A stretch of DNA of 64,000 nt. It comes from Bacteroidales bacterium. Its GTDB lineage: Bacteria > Bacteroidota > Bacteroidia > Bacteroidales > UBA7332. Positions 17,993 to 27,265 of the stretch are shown here, piece after piece. The position numbers were made by a program, and so were the translations under genes. The notes under the pieces were generated by a model. It saw only the letters and a list, made by a program, of their open reading frames with translations, did not search any database and was not told where the DNA came from. Positions within the stretch are counted from its first letter, which is position 1; the number at the start of each line of letters is the position of its first letter. The stretch lies in NCBI GenBank assembly GCA_028687995.1, contig JAQTZA010000002.1:124001-188000 (forward strand), in the 5' to 3' direction.

Positions 17993-18550
17993 TTATCCTT
18001 CCATTCCTGAAACTAATTGAATAATTTCCATCCCTTTTAAAATTGCTTTCTCATTCATTGGGAGCAATCTATGATGTCGTTCGGGTAGTGATTTCTTCAA
18101 TCCAAGAAGTACGTTATGTAGGGTTACAATTGGTTTAATCTTCAAATATCCACCTAAAATAATCATATTGAATGCCTTGGTATTGTCCATTGCCATTGCA
18201 GCATCCATAGCTTCCATTTTATAGATATTGATATCTTTTCGGGTAGGCGGTTTATGCATCCCGTAACTGTCATAGATAAGAATTCCACCTGGTTTCACCT
18301 GAGATTCGAATTTATCCATCGATTGCTGATTCAGAATGATGGCTGTATCGAAACTGTTTAAAACTGGTGAGCTGACGCGATTATCGCTGATAATGACAGA
18401 TACATTGGCTGTTCCTCCACGTTGTTCGGGGCCATAAGAGGGCATCCAACTCACCTCTTTATCTTCCATTAGTCCGGAGTATGCCAGAATTTTACCCATG
18501 GAAAGGACACCCTGTCCACCAAAACCTGCTATGATTAATTCTTCAGTCAT
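17993..18550 (-). CDS. korC: 2-oxoacid:ferredoxin oxidoreductase, gamma subunit
   Basis: 185-residue gamma subunit of a four-subunit 2-oxoacid (probably 2-oxoglutarate) ferredoxin oxidoreductase; it helps bind CoA and hold the complex. The start MTEELIIAGFGGQGVLSMGKILA is diagnostic, and the SYGPEQRGGTANVSVIIS motif is present. It is the last gene of korD-A-x-B-C. Confidence 0.93.
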   Translation of the reverse strand: MTEELIIAGFGGQGVLSMGKILAYSGLMEDKEVSWMPSYGPEQRGGTANVSVIISDNRVSSPVLNSFDTAIILNQQSMDKFESQVKPGGILIYDSYGMHKPPTRKDINIYKMEAMDAAMAMDNTKAFNMIILGGYLKIKPIVTLHNVLLGLKKSLPERHHRLLPMNEKAILKGMEIIQLVSGMEG

Positions 18551-18602
18551 ATTTTAAAAGTAGTAAGTCGTAACATAAAATCTTTTTGATTCTCTGACTA
18601 AA

Positions 18603-19364
18603 TTATTTGTTATCTTTCAAATCTCCAAGTGGATAGTGTAAAAACATATTGTCCCTCATCCAATCATTTGCTTCCTGAGGAGTCATTTTCCATCCGGCAC
18701 TACAGCTCGAAACAACTTCAACCATCGATGTACCTTTATTTTGCATCGAATATTCAAACGCTTTGCGAATTGCTTTTTTTGTTTTGTTGACAGCTGGCAT
18801 TGTATGAACGGCTTGACGAGTCACATAACAAACGCCATCTAATTGAGCAACTAGATCAGCCATCTTAAGAGGAAAACCTGCACGAGCCATATCTCTACCA
18901 TCAGGCGATGTCGAAGATTTCATTCCCAATAATGTAGTAGGAGCCATTTGACCGCCTGTCATTCCATAAATCCCATTATTGATGGAGATAATCGCTATAT
19001 TTTCACCACGATTGCAGGCATGTATCGTTTCTCCGGTACCAATAGCTGCTAAGTCTCCATCACCTTGATAGGTGAAGACCATTTTCTCTGGATTTAATCG
19101 CTTAATTGCTGTGGCAACAGCCGGAGCACGACCGTGAGCAGCCTCTTGCCAGTCAATATCCAGATATTCGTAAATGAAAACAGCACAACCTACAGGAGCA
19201 ACCCCGATGGTCGTGTTTTCTAATCCCATTTCTTCAATTACTTCTGCAACTAGTTTATGCACCACACCATGACTACAGCCAGGGCAATAGTGCATATCGT
19301 TGTCATTGAGTAGTTTTGGTTTTTTATAAACCAAATTTTCTACTTTAATCATATTTGTTGTCAT
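18603..19364 (-). CDS. korB: 2-oxoacid:ferredoxin oxidoreductase, beta subunit (ThDP-binding)
   Basis: 253-residue beta subunit carrying the thiamine diphosphate site: MHYCPGCSHG with a CxxC near the N-terminus, then YQGDGDLAAIGTGETIHA and the NNGIYGMTGGQMAPTT segment. With KorA it oxidatively decarboxylates the 2-oxoacid, forms the acyl-CoA and reduces ferredoxin through KorD clusters. It is separated from korA by the small membrane-protein gene at 19402-19572. Confidence 0.94.
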   Translation of the reverse strand: MTTNMIKVENLVYKKPKLLNDNDMHYCPGCSHGVVHKLVAEVIEEMGLENTTIGVAPVGCAVFIYEYLDIDWQEAAHGRAPAVATAIKRLNPEKMVFTYQGDGDLAAIGTGETIHACNRGENIAIISINNGIYGMTGGQMAPTTLLGMKSSTSPDGRDMARAGFPLKMADLVAQLDGVCYVTRQAVHTMPAVNKTKKAIRKAFEYSMQNKGTSMVEVVSSCSAGWKMTPQEANDWMRDNMFLHYPLGDLKDNK

Positions 19365-19401
19365 AGTCAGAATCGTTTTTAGAATAATTGATCGTTCAGT
19401 T

Positions 19402-19572
19402 TTACATAAAGAATTTCATGAAATAATGAATCAATCGTACCACAATGGCTGCACCTGCACTATACAAAAAAAGTGTGTGATCTGTGCCGGAAATAAAATA
19501 TGAGAAAGCAGCGACAGCCGCAAGCGCATAGAATATAATCAATAAATAACGTGCAATTTTATCTTGAGACAT
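19402..19572 (-). CDS. 56-aa membrane protein inside the kor operon
   Basis: Complete small gene not tied to a known family by me: 56 residues, start MSQDKIARYLLIIFYALAAV, end HYFMKFFM. It has two hydrophobic segments (about 9-27 and 33-49) and a short basic tail, so it is probably a two-TM inner-membrane protein. It fills the korA-korB gap with 10 bases before it and 37 bases after it, all on one strand, so it is almost surely cotranscribed. It might anchor the Kor complex at the membrane near Rnf; that is only inference. Confidence 0.75.
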   Translation of the reverse strand: MSQDKIARYLLIIFYALAAVAAFSYFISGTDHTLFLYSAGAAIVVRLIHYFMKFFM

Positions 19573-19582
19573 GATGATTCAA

Positions 19583-20662
19583 TTATAATACTTTCTCTTT
19601 GAAGGCAACCAAAACTTCGTCAGGGGTAGGTACTATTCCACCCAAACGACCGTAATGTTCTACTTTTACTTTGCCATTTACCGAAAGACGTACATCTTCC
19701 ACCATTTGTCCGGCATTCATTTCTACTGTAAGCATTCCTTTTACTTTGTCTGCATATTGACTTAGGATTTTAGAGGGGAATGGCCAAAGAGTAATAGGGC
19801 GAATAAGTCCAACTTTGATGCCTTCGGCACGAGCTAACTCTAATGTTTTTTGGCAAATACGAGCGCACGAGCCAAATGCAACCAACAAATATTCGGCATC
19901 TTCACATTCGATCTCTTCGTACCGAACTTCAGCCGCTTCAATTGCTCTATATTTTGCCTGAAGATGGAGGTTGTGATCTTCCATAATGCTTGCTTCAAGC
20001 TCTAAAGTGGTTAGAACTCTAGGTTTTCCACCTACTGGTTTTCCGAGCGTAGCCCACGGTGTTTGAGCTTCTATTTCTTCGTTGGTGAGCCGTTTTTGTT
20101 GAGATGGAAGTACTACTTTCTCCATCATCTGACCGATAATTCCATCTGCCAAAAGAGCCGCTGGAGTGCGGTATTTGAATGCTAAATCAAATCCTAACGC
20201 CACAAAATCAGCCATTTCCTGTACAGATGCCGGTGCCAAAGTGATTAGCTTATAATCGCCATGTCCACCACCTTTTACTGTCTGAAAATAGTCGGATTGA
20301 CTTGGTTGTATTGTTCCTAATCCAGGACCTCCACGCATAATGTTTATTAATAAGCAGGGGAGTTCTCCTCCAGCTATATAAGAAATGCCTTCTTGTTTTA
20401 GACTCATTCCAGGACTTGACGAAGATGTCATCACTCGTTTGCCACATCCGGCACCGCCATATACCATGTTAATGGCGGCAATTTCGCTTTCGGCTTGCAA
20501 TACAATCATACCAGTTGTATCCCACGGATGGAGATCCATTAATGTTTCTAAAATTTCTGATTGGGGAGTTATTGGGTATCCAAAGTATCCATCTACACCA
20601 TAAAGTATGGCTGCATGTGCGATGGCTTCGTTCCCTTTCATGAGTTGAACGTTTTCCTTCAT
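19583..20662 (-). CDS. korA: 2-oxoacid:ferredoxin oxidoreductase, alpha subunit
   Basis: 359-residue alpha subunit with the pyrimidine-binding ThDP half. GYFGYPITPQSEILETL is the characteristic motif, followed by the SSSSPGMSLKQEGISY segment of 2-oxoglutarate-type enzymes. No gamma domain is fused, which fits the separate korC. It forms the reductase with KorB, KorC and KorD. 2-Oxoglutarate is the most likely substrate, but branched-chain oxoacids (Vor) cannot be excluded from sequence alone. Confidence 0.93.
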   Translation of the reverse strand: MKENVQLMKGNEAIAHAAILYGVDGYFGYPITPQSEILETLMDLHPWDTTGMIVLQAESEIAAINMVYGGAGCGKRVMTSSSSPGMSLKQEGISYIAGGELPCLLINIMRGGPGLGTIQPSQSDYFQTVKGGGHGDYKLITLAPASVQEMADFVALGFDLAFKYRTPAALLADGIIGQMMEKVVLPSQQKRLTNEEIEAQTPWATLGKPVGGKPRVLTTLELEASIMEDHNLHLQAKYRAIEAAEVRYEEIECEDAEYLLVAFGSCARICQKTLELARAEGIKVGLIRPITLWPFPSKILSQYADKVKGMLTVEMNAGQMVEDVRLSVNGKVKVEHYGRLGGIVPTPDEVLVAFKEKVL

Positions 20663-20727
20663 TGTTTTTCTTTTCAGATTACTAGTACATTAAACAATTC
20701 TTTTCTGTATTAGTTCTTCGTTATGGT

Positions 20728-20955
20728 TCAGGGTTTGCTTCTATAAACATCAATACAGCCATCTGGACAGACGCTGCCACAGGCTGCACAGCCAATGCAC
20801 TCTTCGGCCTGTTTCATATATGCAAAATGGTAACCTCTATTATTGACTTCTTTGCCTTGTAAATCTAAAACATTGGTAGGACATGCTACTACACATAGAT
20901 TGCACCCTTTGCAACGTTCAGTATTTACGACCACAGTTCCTCTGCTTTTTGCCAT
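20728..20955 (-). CDS. korD: 2-oxoacid:ferredoxin oxidoreductase, delta subunit (2x[4Fe-4S])
   Basis: 75-residue ferredoxin-like subunit with two CxxCxxCxxxC clusters: CKGCNLCVVACP and CIGCAACGSVCP. It passes electrons from the KorAB active site to free ferredoxin. It is the first gene of the kor operon. A TAAATTTG -7 box (20979-20986, minus) lies just upstream, but no clear -33 is seen. Confidence 0.93.
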   Translation of the reverse strand: MAKSRGTVVVNTERCKGCNLCVVACPTNVLDLQGKEVNNRGYHFAYMKQAEECIGCAACGSVCPDGCIDVYRSKP

Positions 20956-21183
20956 AAATTACACGTTTGAATAGATTGCAAATTTACAGTTTTTCATTAG
21001 GAAATTGAGATGTTTTCTAAATAAATATCCAGTTGAAAGCATAAAACTTCCGATTTGTTTCTGAAAAAACTCAAAAAACGAGTAAAAAAAGTTATTCTGT
21101 AGGAATGTGCGCAGATTTTAAGAATATGGTTCTCTTTAAAATTATTCTAAATAAAGAATGCAAGAATATAAAGATCGGTCGGG

Positions 21184-22590
21184 TTAATCTAGTTGTCTTT
21201 TATTTGTAAAATGAAGTAATGCTCTTTTACCAAAAATAAGTAGGAAAACACTTGCCGAAATGAGTGCTATGCCAGATAATACGAATATATTACTAATCTT
21301 TTGATTGATAACCCATCCTATAACAAGCAGTGCAACTGCAAAATAGGATTCTTTATTGATTCGAATGGGTACGATTTTTCGTGAATCAATTAAACGAAAA
21401 ATCGTAAGAAATAGATATGAAATGATCAGTGTATAGGTAATACCCATTATTCCTAATAGTTTAATCAAAGCGAAGTTTAGTATAATCGATAGAATAGTGG
21501 TAGATATTATGGAAGGAAGTGCTTTTCTGGATTTTTTAGAACATTGATATAATGTATCTAAGAAGAAAGCTAATGCATAAAATACTACAGATACGAGCAT
21601 CGGATAAATGTAGATTATACCAGCATGATAGTTCTTATCAACGATAAATGGATAAACCGACTTTGTCCCAAATCCTATAATCATGACCGCTAGAGATAAT
21701 CCAAGAAAATATTGGTTAAAAACCTTTGAGAAAAAATAATCTCGGTCATCGGAATTGTAATATTTTATAGCTAATTCTTGCCAAGTTTGGTAGAAGATAA
21801 ATGAAAATGTAAGTAATATGCTAGAGAATTTAACTACAATAGCAAATAATCCATTCTGATCAATTCCTAGATATTTATTAATAAATATTCTGCTTAAGTT
21901 TTCAATGAGCCAAAATAGAATGAAATTCGGCAGTAGCGGTAGCGCATATCTAAGCATGCTTTTATCTATAGATGACTTTATTCCTTTCGTTTTTATGACA
22001 CTTTGAATGTAGTGTATTTTGTAGTTAATCAATATAATACAGGCTAATCTGGAGATGATATTTGCAAAAAATACGGCTCTAATATCTGCCTTGAAAAAGA
22101 CAAAAAGCACAATGCTTGTAGATGCAATTATGAATGTATTAAGTATTCCAGATGCAACAAATAGTTTGGTTTCTCCTATTCCTCGAGCTATTTGAATAAC
22201 AATTTCATAAATTAATATGGAAAGATAAGTAACATAAACCCATCCAAAATAAGGTATTGGATGAATTAATTGAATTGTAAAAATGGCTATTGTTGAGTAA
22301 AAAACACCATTTATGATATTCTTTATAGTGTATTTTATTACTGAGTCTTTTACACTTGAATATTGAGGATCAATCAAAAACCGGATTGCACCCTCTCTTG
22401 TATTCATTGTAAATATTGGTGAAACAAGATATATGATTACGAGACTCAGGTCATAAAAACCCATCTCGCTTGGCGAGATATAAAAGCTAAAAATGGGGAA
22501 AAGTATCGTGCTGATAATTTTAGACCCCAAATTTCCAATGGTATAGATATAAAGTCCATTTAAAAAAGCTTTTTCTCTTTTTTGAGTCAT
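21184..22590 (-). CDS. Polysaccharide flippase, Wzx/MOP family (second copy in locus)
   Basis: 468-residue integral membrane protein with about 12-14 hydrophobic segments and the N-terminus typical of the O-antigen flippase group (FLNGLYIYTIGNLGSKIISTILFPIFSFYISPSEMGFYDL). Wzx proteins move lipid-linked repeat units across the inner membrane. It is the last gene of the exopolysaccharide locus. Another flippase gene is at 31463-32962, so the locus has two. Confidence 0.88.
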   Translation of the reverse strand: MTQKREKAFLNGLYIYTIGNLGSKIISTILFPIFSFYISPSEMGFYDLSLVIIYLVSPIFTMNTREGAIRFLIDPQYSSVKDSVIKYTIKNIINGVFYSTIAIFTIQLIHPIPYFGWVYVTYLSILIYEIVIQIARGIGETKLFVASGILNTFIIASTSIVLFVFFKADIRAVFFANIISRLACIILINYKIHYIQSVIKTKGIKSSIDKSMLRYALPLLPNFILFWLIENLSRIFINKYLGIDQNGLFAIVVKFSSILLTFSFIFYQTWQELAIKYYNSDDRDYFFSKVFNQYFLGLSLAVMIIGFGTKSVYPFIVDKNYHAGIIYIYPMLVSVVFYALAFFLDTLYQCSKKSRKALPSIISTTILSIILNFALIKLLGIMGITYTLIISYLFLTIFRLIDSRKIVPIRINKESYFAVALLVIGWVINQKISNIFVLSGIALISASVFLLIFGKRALLHFTNKRQLD

Positions 22591-22669
22591 AAGAACGCCA
22601 TGTGGTCAATAGAAATCGGATTTAGATAGAATAGCTCTCCTAAATTGTTATTTTTTAGTGAGAATCAAA

Positions 22670-24163
22670 TTACAGAATTCCTGATTTCTTGATATTAAAA
22701 GCAAATCCTGAGTTATTCCCGATTACGGTTTCTCCACGATCAAATGCACCCGAAAATGTAAAACTCCATCCTTTCGCATTTCGAGGGCTAAAGGTGATTT
22801 CGGTCAGTGTCGATAATTGATTTTGTATAGTAATGAAAGGTATATCCATGGAACCAAAATTTCTTGACCATGTGGTCAACATTCTGCCACTTAGCATTTT
22901 ATTTGCTTTCCATGAAAAAGCAGAATGAATTGCTTGAATTCGGTTATTATAATGCCATAGATCTTTGGTTTGATTATAGACAGGCGAAGTAAGAAGCGGA
23001 TTTCCTAAATTTATGCCATTGTGTGCCCAACCTTCAGAAAAAGCATGGTTGTTGTAATAATTATCACTTCCGGTTGCTTGGGTTTTAATAGGAGATGTAG
23101 GTTCATCATCCGGAGCCCAATGGATAGGACCACTTTGATTTGTAGTTTGAATGTACTCTATTACGATACCTGTAATGCCTCTCGTTGATTTGTTTTTATA
23201 CTCAATACCCCATAGTCCGTCAAGCCCATTTTCTTTTGCCATGCCTGAGAAGTCTTCAAAATAGTTTTCAAGATAGCCGCTTATTTCAAAGTCTTTTTTT
23301 CTAAACGTAGCTCTCACATGTTCACTTCCCAAAGAATTTCCATACATGTATTCTTGATCTTCTAACACACTTGATTTGTCACCTGGTAGTGGAAAAAGTA
23401 CCATAAGATAATTTTTTAGGCTTGGATCTGATTTCTTTATTGTTATAATCTGAGGATTGGAGGTATCAAAGAGGTAGTGGTCACTTCCAAATTCGGTATT
23501 AGTTTCAATTGCGATATCAAAGCGCCAAGGTGAATCTTTTATATCATATTGAAATGCAATATCTTTGTGGTGATACAAAATATTTTGGTTATATGGCTTG
23601 AATGTGGTTGCCATTTTTTTCTGAAATGTATTATCGGTAAACCAACCATAAGAAAATCCTGCATTTATTTTGAGTTGACCATGCATCAACCAAGGGAAAG
23701 AGATGTAATCGATAGACCCTAATCGAATTTGAGGAATAGGACGGGCATTGCCCGAATAAGCCATACCACCTGATGTCAGTAGATTGTTTTTCAATAAAGC
23801 ATATTTTTCTTTGCACCCTGCTGATATTTGTAGTTTCCGATAGCTGAAATCGACATAAGCTTGATGCAGAAAATAGTCATTTCCAGCTGAAATTTTATCC
23901 GCAATTTCGATGCCCATTTGATACGAAATGTCTTTTTTTAGAGTTTTTTGATTGAAAAAGCCAATCTTAAACAGTCCATTGTTGTTGTCTATTGAGGTTA
24001 TTCCTTGTCGATTGCTTGTCAACCAAAAGGGCGCATAATTTCCATTGCTTAGTTGAACCTCATATTCAATATTATAGCTTAATTGTGCCTGAATAGCAGC
24101 GGTAGAGAAAAATGAAAATATAATTAGAATTGAGAATGTATAACAAGAGAATATCTGTTTCAT
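22670..24163 (-). CDS. Capsule assembly protein, Wzi-like outer-membrane beta-barrel
   Basis: 497 residues with a signal peptide (MKQIFSCYTFSILIIFSFFSTAAIQAQ). Repeated aromatic, alternating strands suggest a beta-barrel, and LSNGNYAPFWLTSNRQG plus DYFLHQAYVDFSYRKLQISAG matches the Bacteroidota Wzi family. Wzi in E. coli holds capsule on the cell surface. Its place in an exopolysaccharide locus fits. Capsule retention is inferred from the family. Confidence 0.82.
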   Translation of the reverse strand: MKQIFSCYTFSILIIFSFFSTAAIQAQLSYNIEYEVQLSNGNYAPFWLTSNRQGITSIDNNNGLFKIGFFNQKTLKKDISYQMGIEIADKISAGNDYFLHQAYVDFSYRKLQISAGCKEKYALLKNNLLTSGGMAYSGNARPIPQIRLGSIDYISFPWLMHGQLKINAGFSYGWFTDNTFQKKMATTFKPYNQNILYHHKDIAFQYDIKDSPWRFDIAIETNTEFGSDHYLFDTSNPQIITIKKSDPSLKNYLMVLFPLPGDKSSVLEDQEYMYGNSLGSEHVRATFRKKDFEISGYLENYFEDFSGMAKENGLDGLWGIEYKNKSTRGITGIVIEYIQTTNQSGPIHWAPDDEPTSPIKTQATGSDNYYNNHAFSEGWAHNGINLGNPLLTSPVYNQTKDLWHYNNRIQAIHSAFSWKANKMLSGRMLTTWSRNFGSMDIPFITIQNQLSTLTEITFSPRNAKGWSFTFSGAFDRGETVIGNNSGFAFNIKKSGIL

Positions 24164-24219
24164 TAAGTGTATATTAATTTAATGCAGCTTGAAACTAAAT
24201 TTCTGAGAGAGTGATCATT

Positions 24220-24630
24220 TCAATACTTTCGGAAAGAAAGTGTTGAGACTTTATTTTTAAGGCAAAGTCTTTTGTGAGATAAATCGATTATTTTGAAGGT
24301 TTGTATCGAATCAGCCCATTGAAAATAATTCCAAAGTTTGTCTCGACTTCCATATTTTGAATCAGGAAATCCGATAGTTAGTGAGTCTTGATCTTGTTGG
24401 AATGTGCCAAATACGCTAACGACAGAAGTCTTGTGCGTAATGTTTTGCATTACAAAGACTAGATTGTCGAAGTTATAGAAGATGGAGTCTACGGATTTTG
24501 TAATGCCATTAGTTTCGATTGACCGAAGTTGCCATTTGCCTCGAAGATCGGAGTTGTAATTGTCGGAGCAGCTTGTATCTAGAAATAAAAAAAAAGTAGT
24601 AACGAACAGAAAAAGTATGATTTTATTCAT
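24220..24630 (-). CDS. Lipocalin-like lipoprotein
   Basis: 136 residues with a lipoprotein signal (MNKIILFLFVTTFFLFLDTSC; lipobox LDTSC) and a short beta-rich body starting LRGKWQLRSIETNG, the opening of lipocalin-like domains common in Bacteroidota. It lies between a glycosyltransferase and the Wzi-like gene, so a role in the envelope side of polysaccharide export or attachment is possible but unproven. Confidence 0.72.
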   Translation of the reverse strand: MNKIILFLFVTTFFLFLDTSCSDNYNSDLRGKWQLRSIETNGITKSVDSIFYNFDNLVFVMQNITHKTSVVSVFGTFQQDQDSLTIGFPDSKYGSRDKLWNYFQWADSIQTFKIIDLSHKRLCLKNKVSTLSFRKY

Positions 24631-24642
24631 TAGATCGCTTTT

Positions 24643-25779
24643 TTATTCTTTTATTCCAAACTTCTCTTTGTATTTGTTGGTGACATATTCGCGAACGCTT
24701 TCAATAAAGCGGTCTTCGTCGTATTGTTCAGCATGTTTGCGAATAAACTGAGGGTCAAAATTGAGTTTTTCTGTTGTTTTAATTGCGTTTATAAGATCCT
24801 CTTTCGTCTGATTTTCGAAGAAAAATGCAGTTGCCGTTTTACTATCTCCTTTGAACGGGATTGTGGTGTAGGTAACCCCGCCTTTGCCATAAGCAATTAC
24901 AGGTCTTCCAGACGCATTAGCTTCAATAGGGGTGAGTCCGTAATCTTCTTGTTGGGGAAATATCAAGGCTTTGCAATTGGCGTAAAGGTCCGCAATTTCG
25001 GCTGAAGATAGACTATCTTTGATCTGGATATTATTCTTTGCCATATTTTCGCAGATCTCTTTTTGCGATCCCTTACCTACAATAATAAGTTTTCGATCAG
25101 GCATCTCGTTGAATGCTTCTATGACCATGTCTACTTTTTTGTAAGCTTCGAAACGTGAAACTACAAGATAGTAATCTTCTGTTGGTTTCTCTGCTACGAA
25201 AAAGTTTTTACATTGAATTGAGGCTGGAATTACTGTAACTTCATTGTTCGTATTGTACGAGTTTTTAATAATCTCTTTAATGTGAGGCGTATTAGTGATA
25301 AACCACTGTATTTTTTGAGCAGCTTTATAGTCAATTGATCGAAGTTTTTTCACAACTGTATTATAAAGCCATTTTTTGACCCCTTTTGATTCAACTACTT
25401 CTCTATAGCTTTCAGGGAAAAATGCTAAACGGAATGGATAATGACAGAAAGCTACAAATAAATTTTTTTGATTCGTTTTGACATATTTAGCACATGTAGT
25501 TGTTGAAATGAATACAACATCATATTCACTAAGGTCAATTTTCTTCATTGCCCAAATGCTGAATGGAAAGAAAAAGCGCTTAAGCATTTTTTCGTTTCTC
25601 ACAAAGTAAGAAAGCCAACTGGTACGAACATCACAGGAATTATAGTCGTCGTAAGTGTTTTTCGGATTGTAGCAGCTGGTGTATATTGGTGCATTAGGGA
25701 AAGCCTTGTGCATTAACAATGTTACTTGTTCTGCACCGCCGCGTCTAACTAATTCATCATGGACTAAGGCTATTTTCAT
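24643..25779 (-). CDS. Glycosyltransferase, GT4 family (WbaZ-like)
   Basis: 378-residue GT-B enzyme. N-terminus MKIALVHDELVRRGGAEQVTLLMHK is typical of WbaZ-type mannosyl/sugar transferases; the C-terminal nucleotide-sugar motif EDYGLTPIEANASGRPVIAYG has the expected pair of glutamates. It adds one sugar to the lipid-linked repeat. The specific donor cannot be told. It is the first gene after a 406-base gap and may have its own promoter. Confidence 0.9.
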   Translation of the reverse strand: MKIALVHDELVRRGGAEQVTLLMHKAFPNAPIYTSCYNPKNTYDDYNSCDVRTSWLSYFVRNEKMLKRFFFPFSIWAMKKIDLSEYDVVFISTTTCAKYVKTNQKNLFVAFCHYPFRLAFFPESYREVVESKGVKKWLYNTVVKKLRSIDYKAAQKIQWFITNTPHIKEIIKNSYNTNNEVTVIPASIQCKNFFVAEKPTEDYYLVVSRFEAYKKVDMVIEAFNEMPDRKLIIVGKGSQKEICENMAKNNIQIKDSLSSAEIADLYANCKALIFPQQEDYGLTPIEANASGRPVIAYGKGGVTYTTIPFKGDSKTATAFFFENQTKEDLINAIKTTEKLNFDPQFIRKHAEQYDEDRFIESVREYVTNKYKEKFGIKE

Positions 25780-26185
25780 AAATAGTGTAGTGCGTGTGTT
25801 TTAAATTATTTAATAGATTTAGAGCTAATGTAGTGAAATAATCTACCATCTTGCTTAATTAATGTAAATATAAAATATTTTCATTAACAATCAAAGCAGT
25901 TTGATAATTATTCTAATCTATATGATTTTATATCCGATGCTCACACATGTTTTCTTTAATGATTGCAAAATTAGCTAATTTATCTTAGGTGTATTGAAAT
26001 AAAATCCAATAAAAAAGCAATTGAATTCTGAAAAAATATATATATTAACATTATTGTGTAGTCTATCATTTGAATAACGAAGCATTTCAAAATTTATTAT
26101 ATAAAGACAAAAATAAACTATAAATAAAACTTAAGCAAGTTATATTAATTTTTCAATTTTTTTTAAGATTAAAAGAATTTATGCT
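25780..26185. other. 406-base AT-rich gap inside the polysaccharide locus
   Basis: No gene found. A TAATTTTG box on the minus strand (25966-25973) could start a separate transcript for 24643-25779 and the genes beyond, but a -33 element is not clear. Confidence 0.5.
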
Positions 26186-27250
26186 TTAAATACATTCATC
26201 GACTATTACCTGAATACATGCTTCAGCAGATCTGTCCCAAGAATAAATAGTTAAAAGTTTATGTATAGCTTTTTTTTGTTTGATATTTAGGCCATCTTCA
26301 AGAATTATTTTATTAATCGATTGGGCAATAGAGAATTTATCATGTGGATTGAAGTATGATAGAGTATTTGAGTATATTTCCCTAAATACAGGTATATCTG
26401 ATGCTAGTACAGGACAATAGTTTGAAAGAGCTTCTAATATTGGAATACCAAATCCTTCATAAAATGAAGGGTAAATAAAGGCCACGGCATTTCGATAGAG
26501 TATCTGAAGTTCAATATCTGATTGGCGTCCTAAAAACTCAATTCGATTGTCAAATGCTTCTAGATTAACAGTTTTGAAAGATTTCGATTTTCCTCCAATG
26601 ATTTTGAGTTTCAATTGTTTATCTGCAACATAGTCAAAAGATTTAATGAGTGTTTCTAGGTTCTTTCGGGGATCTTGTGAGCCGACAAATAAGATATAGC
26701 GTTCTGTCTTGTCATTTTTTTTCGGGGTAAGTATGAGAGGTAAAGATGTCGCATTATAAAGTATGTTTATTTTTTTGTTTTGCAAGGAATAGTATTTTGT
26801 AAGCTCTTTTTTCATAGTATTACTAACGGTGAAAAATCGTATTGATGTTTTAATTATAATGGGTATAAGAAGTTTATAAAACAATCTAAATCTTTTTTTG
26901 TGCCAAGTTTTGTTCTCAAGGAAGGCCAAATCATGAATTGTGACTATTTTGCGAGTATGAAAAATGGGTGCAGTGTTGCAAAAATTAACCAATAAATCTG
27001 TAGTTTTCAGGTGAAATGGTAGTTCACATTGTTCCCAAAGATGCCCTGTTTTCTTTCCAACAATCACTGCTTTTAATTCTTCAGATATGGTATTATGTAA
27101 TATGTTATGTGGGGCAAAAAAAATAAGTGTATTCTCGTCAAAACGTTGTCTCAGACGAAGTGAAATTTCTATTGCAAACCGCTGCACACCCGTTATTTCT
27201 TGAGTGAGAAATCGCGCATTTACAATTATTCTAGTTTTATTATTTTCCAC
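26186..27250 (-). CDS. Glycosyltransferase, GT4 family
   Basis: 354 residues, GT-B fold. N-terminus IIVNARFLTQEITGVQRFAIE and C-terminal EGFGIPILEALSNYCPVLASD are clear GT4 (glycosyl transferases group 1) motifs, with the SQDPRKNLETLIKSF linker. It probably adds a mannose-like sugar to the repeat unit. It ends the tight group 26186-36589; the preceding gene is 15 bases away. Confidence 0.9.
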   Translation of the reverse strand: MENNKTRIIVNARFLTQEITGVQRFAIEISLRLRQRFDENTLIFFAPHNILHNTISEELKAVIVGKKTGHLWEQCELPFHLKTTDLLVNFCNTAPIFHTRKIVTIHDLAFLENKTWHKKRFRLFYKLLIPIIIKTSIRFFTVSNTMKKELTKYYSLQNKKINILYNATSLPLILTPKKNDKTERYILFVGSQDPRKNLETLIKSFDYVADKQLKLKIIGGKSKSFKTVNLEAFDNRIEFLGRQSDIELQILYRNAVAFIYPSFYEGFGIPILEALSNYCPVLASDIPVFREIYSNTLSYFNPHDKFSIAQSINKIILEDGLNIKQKKAIHKLLTIYSWDRSAEACIQVIVDECI

Positions 27251-27265
27251 CTATATGTTCTATTT

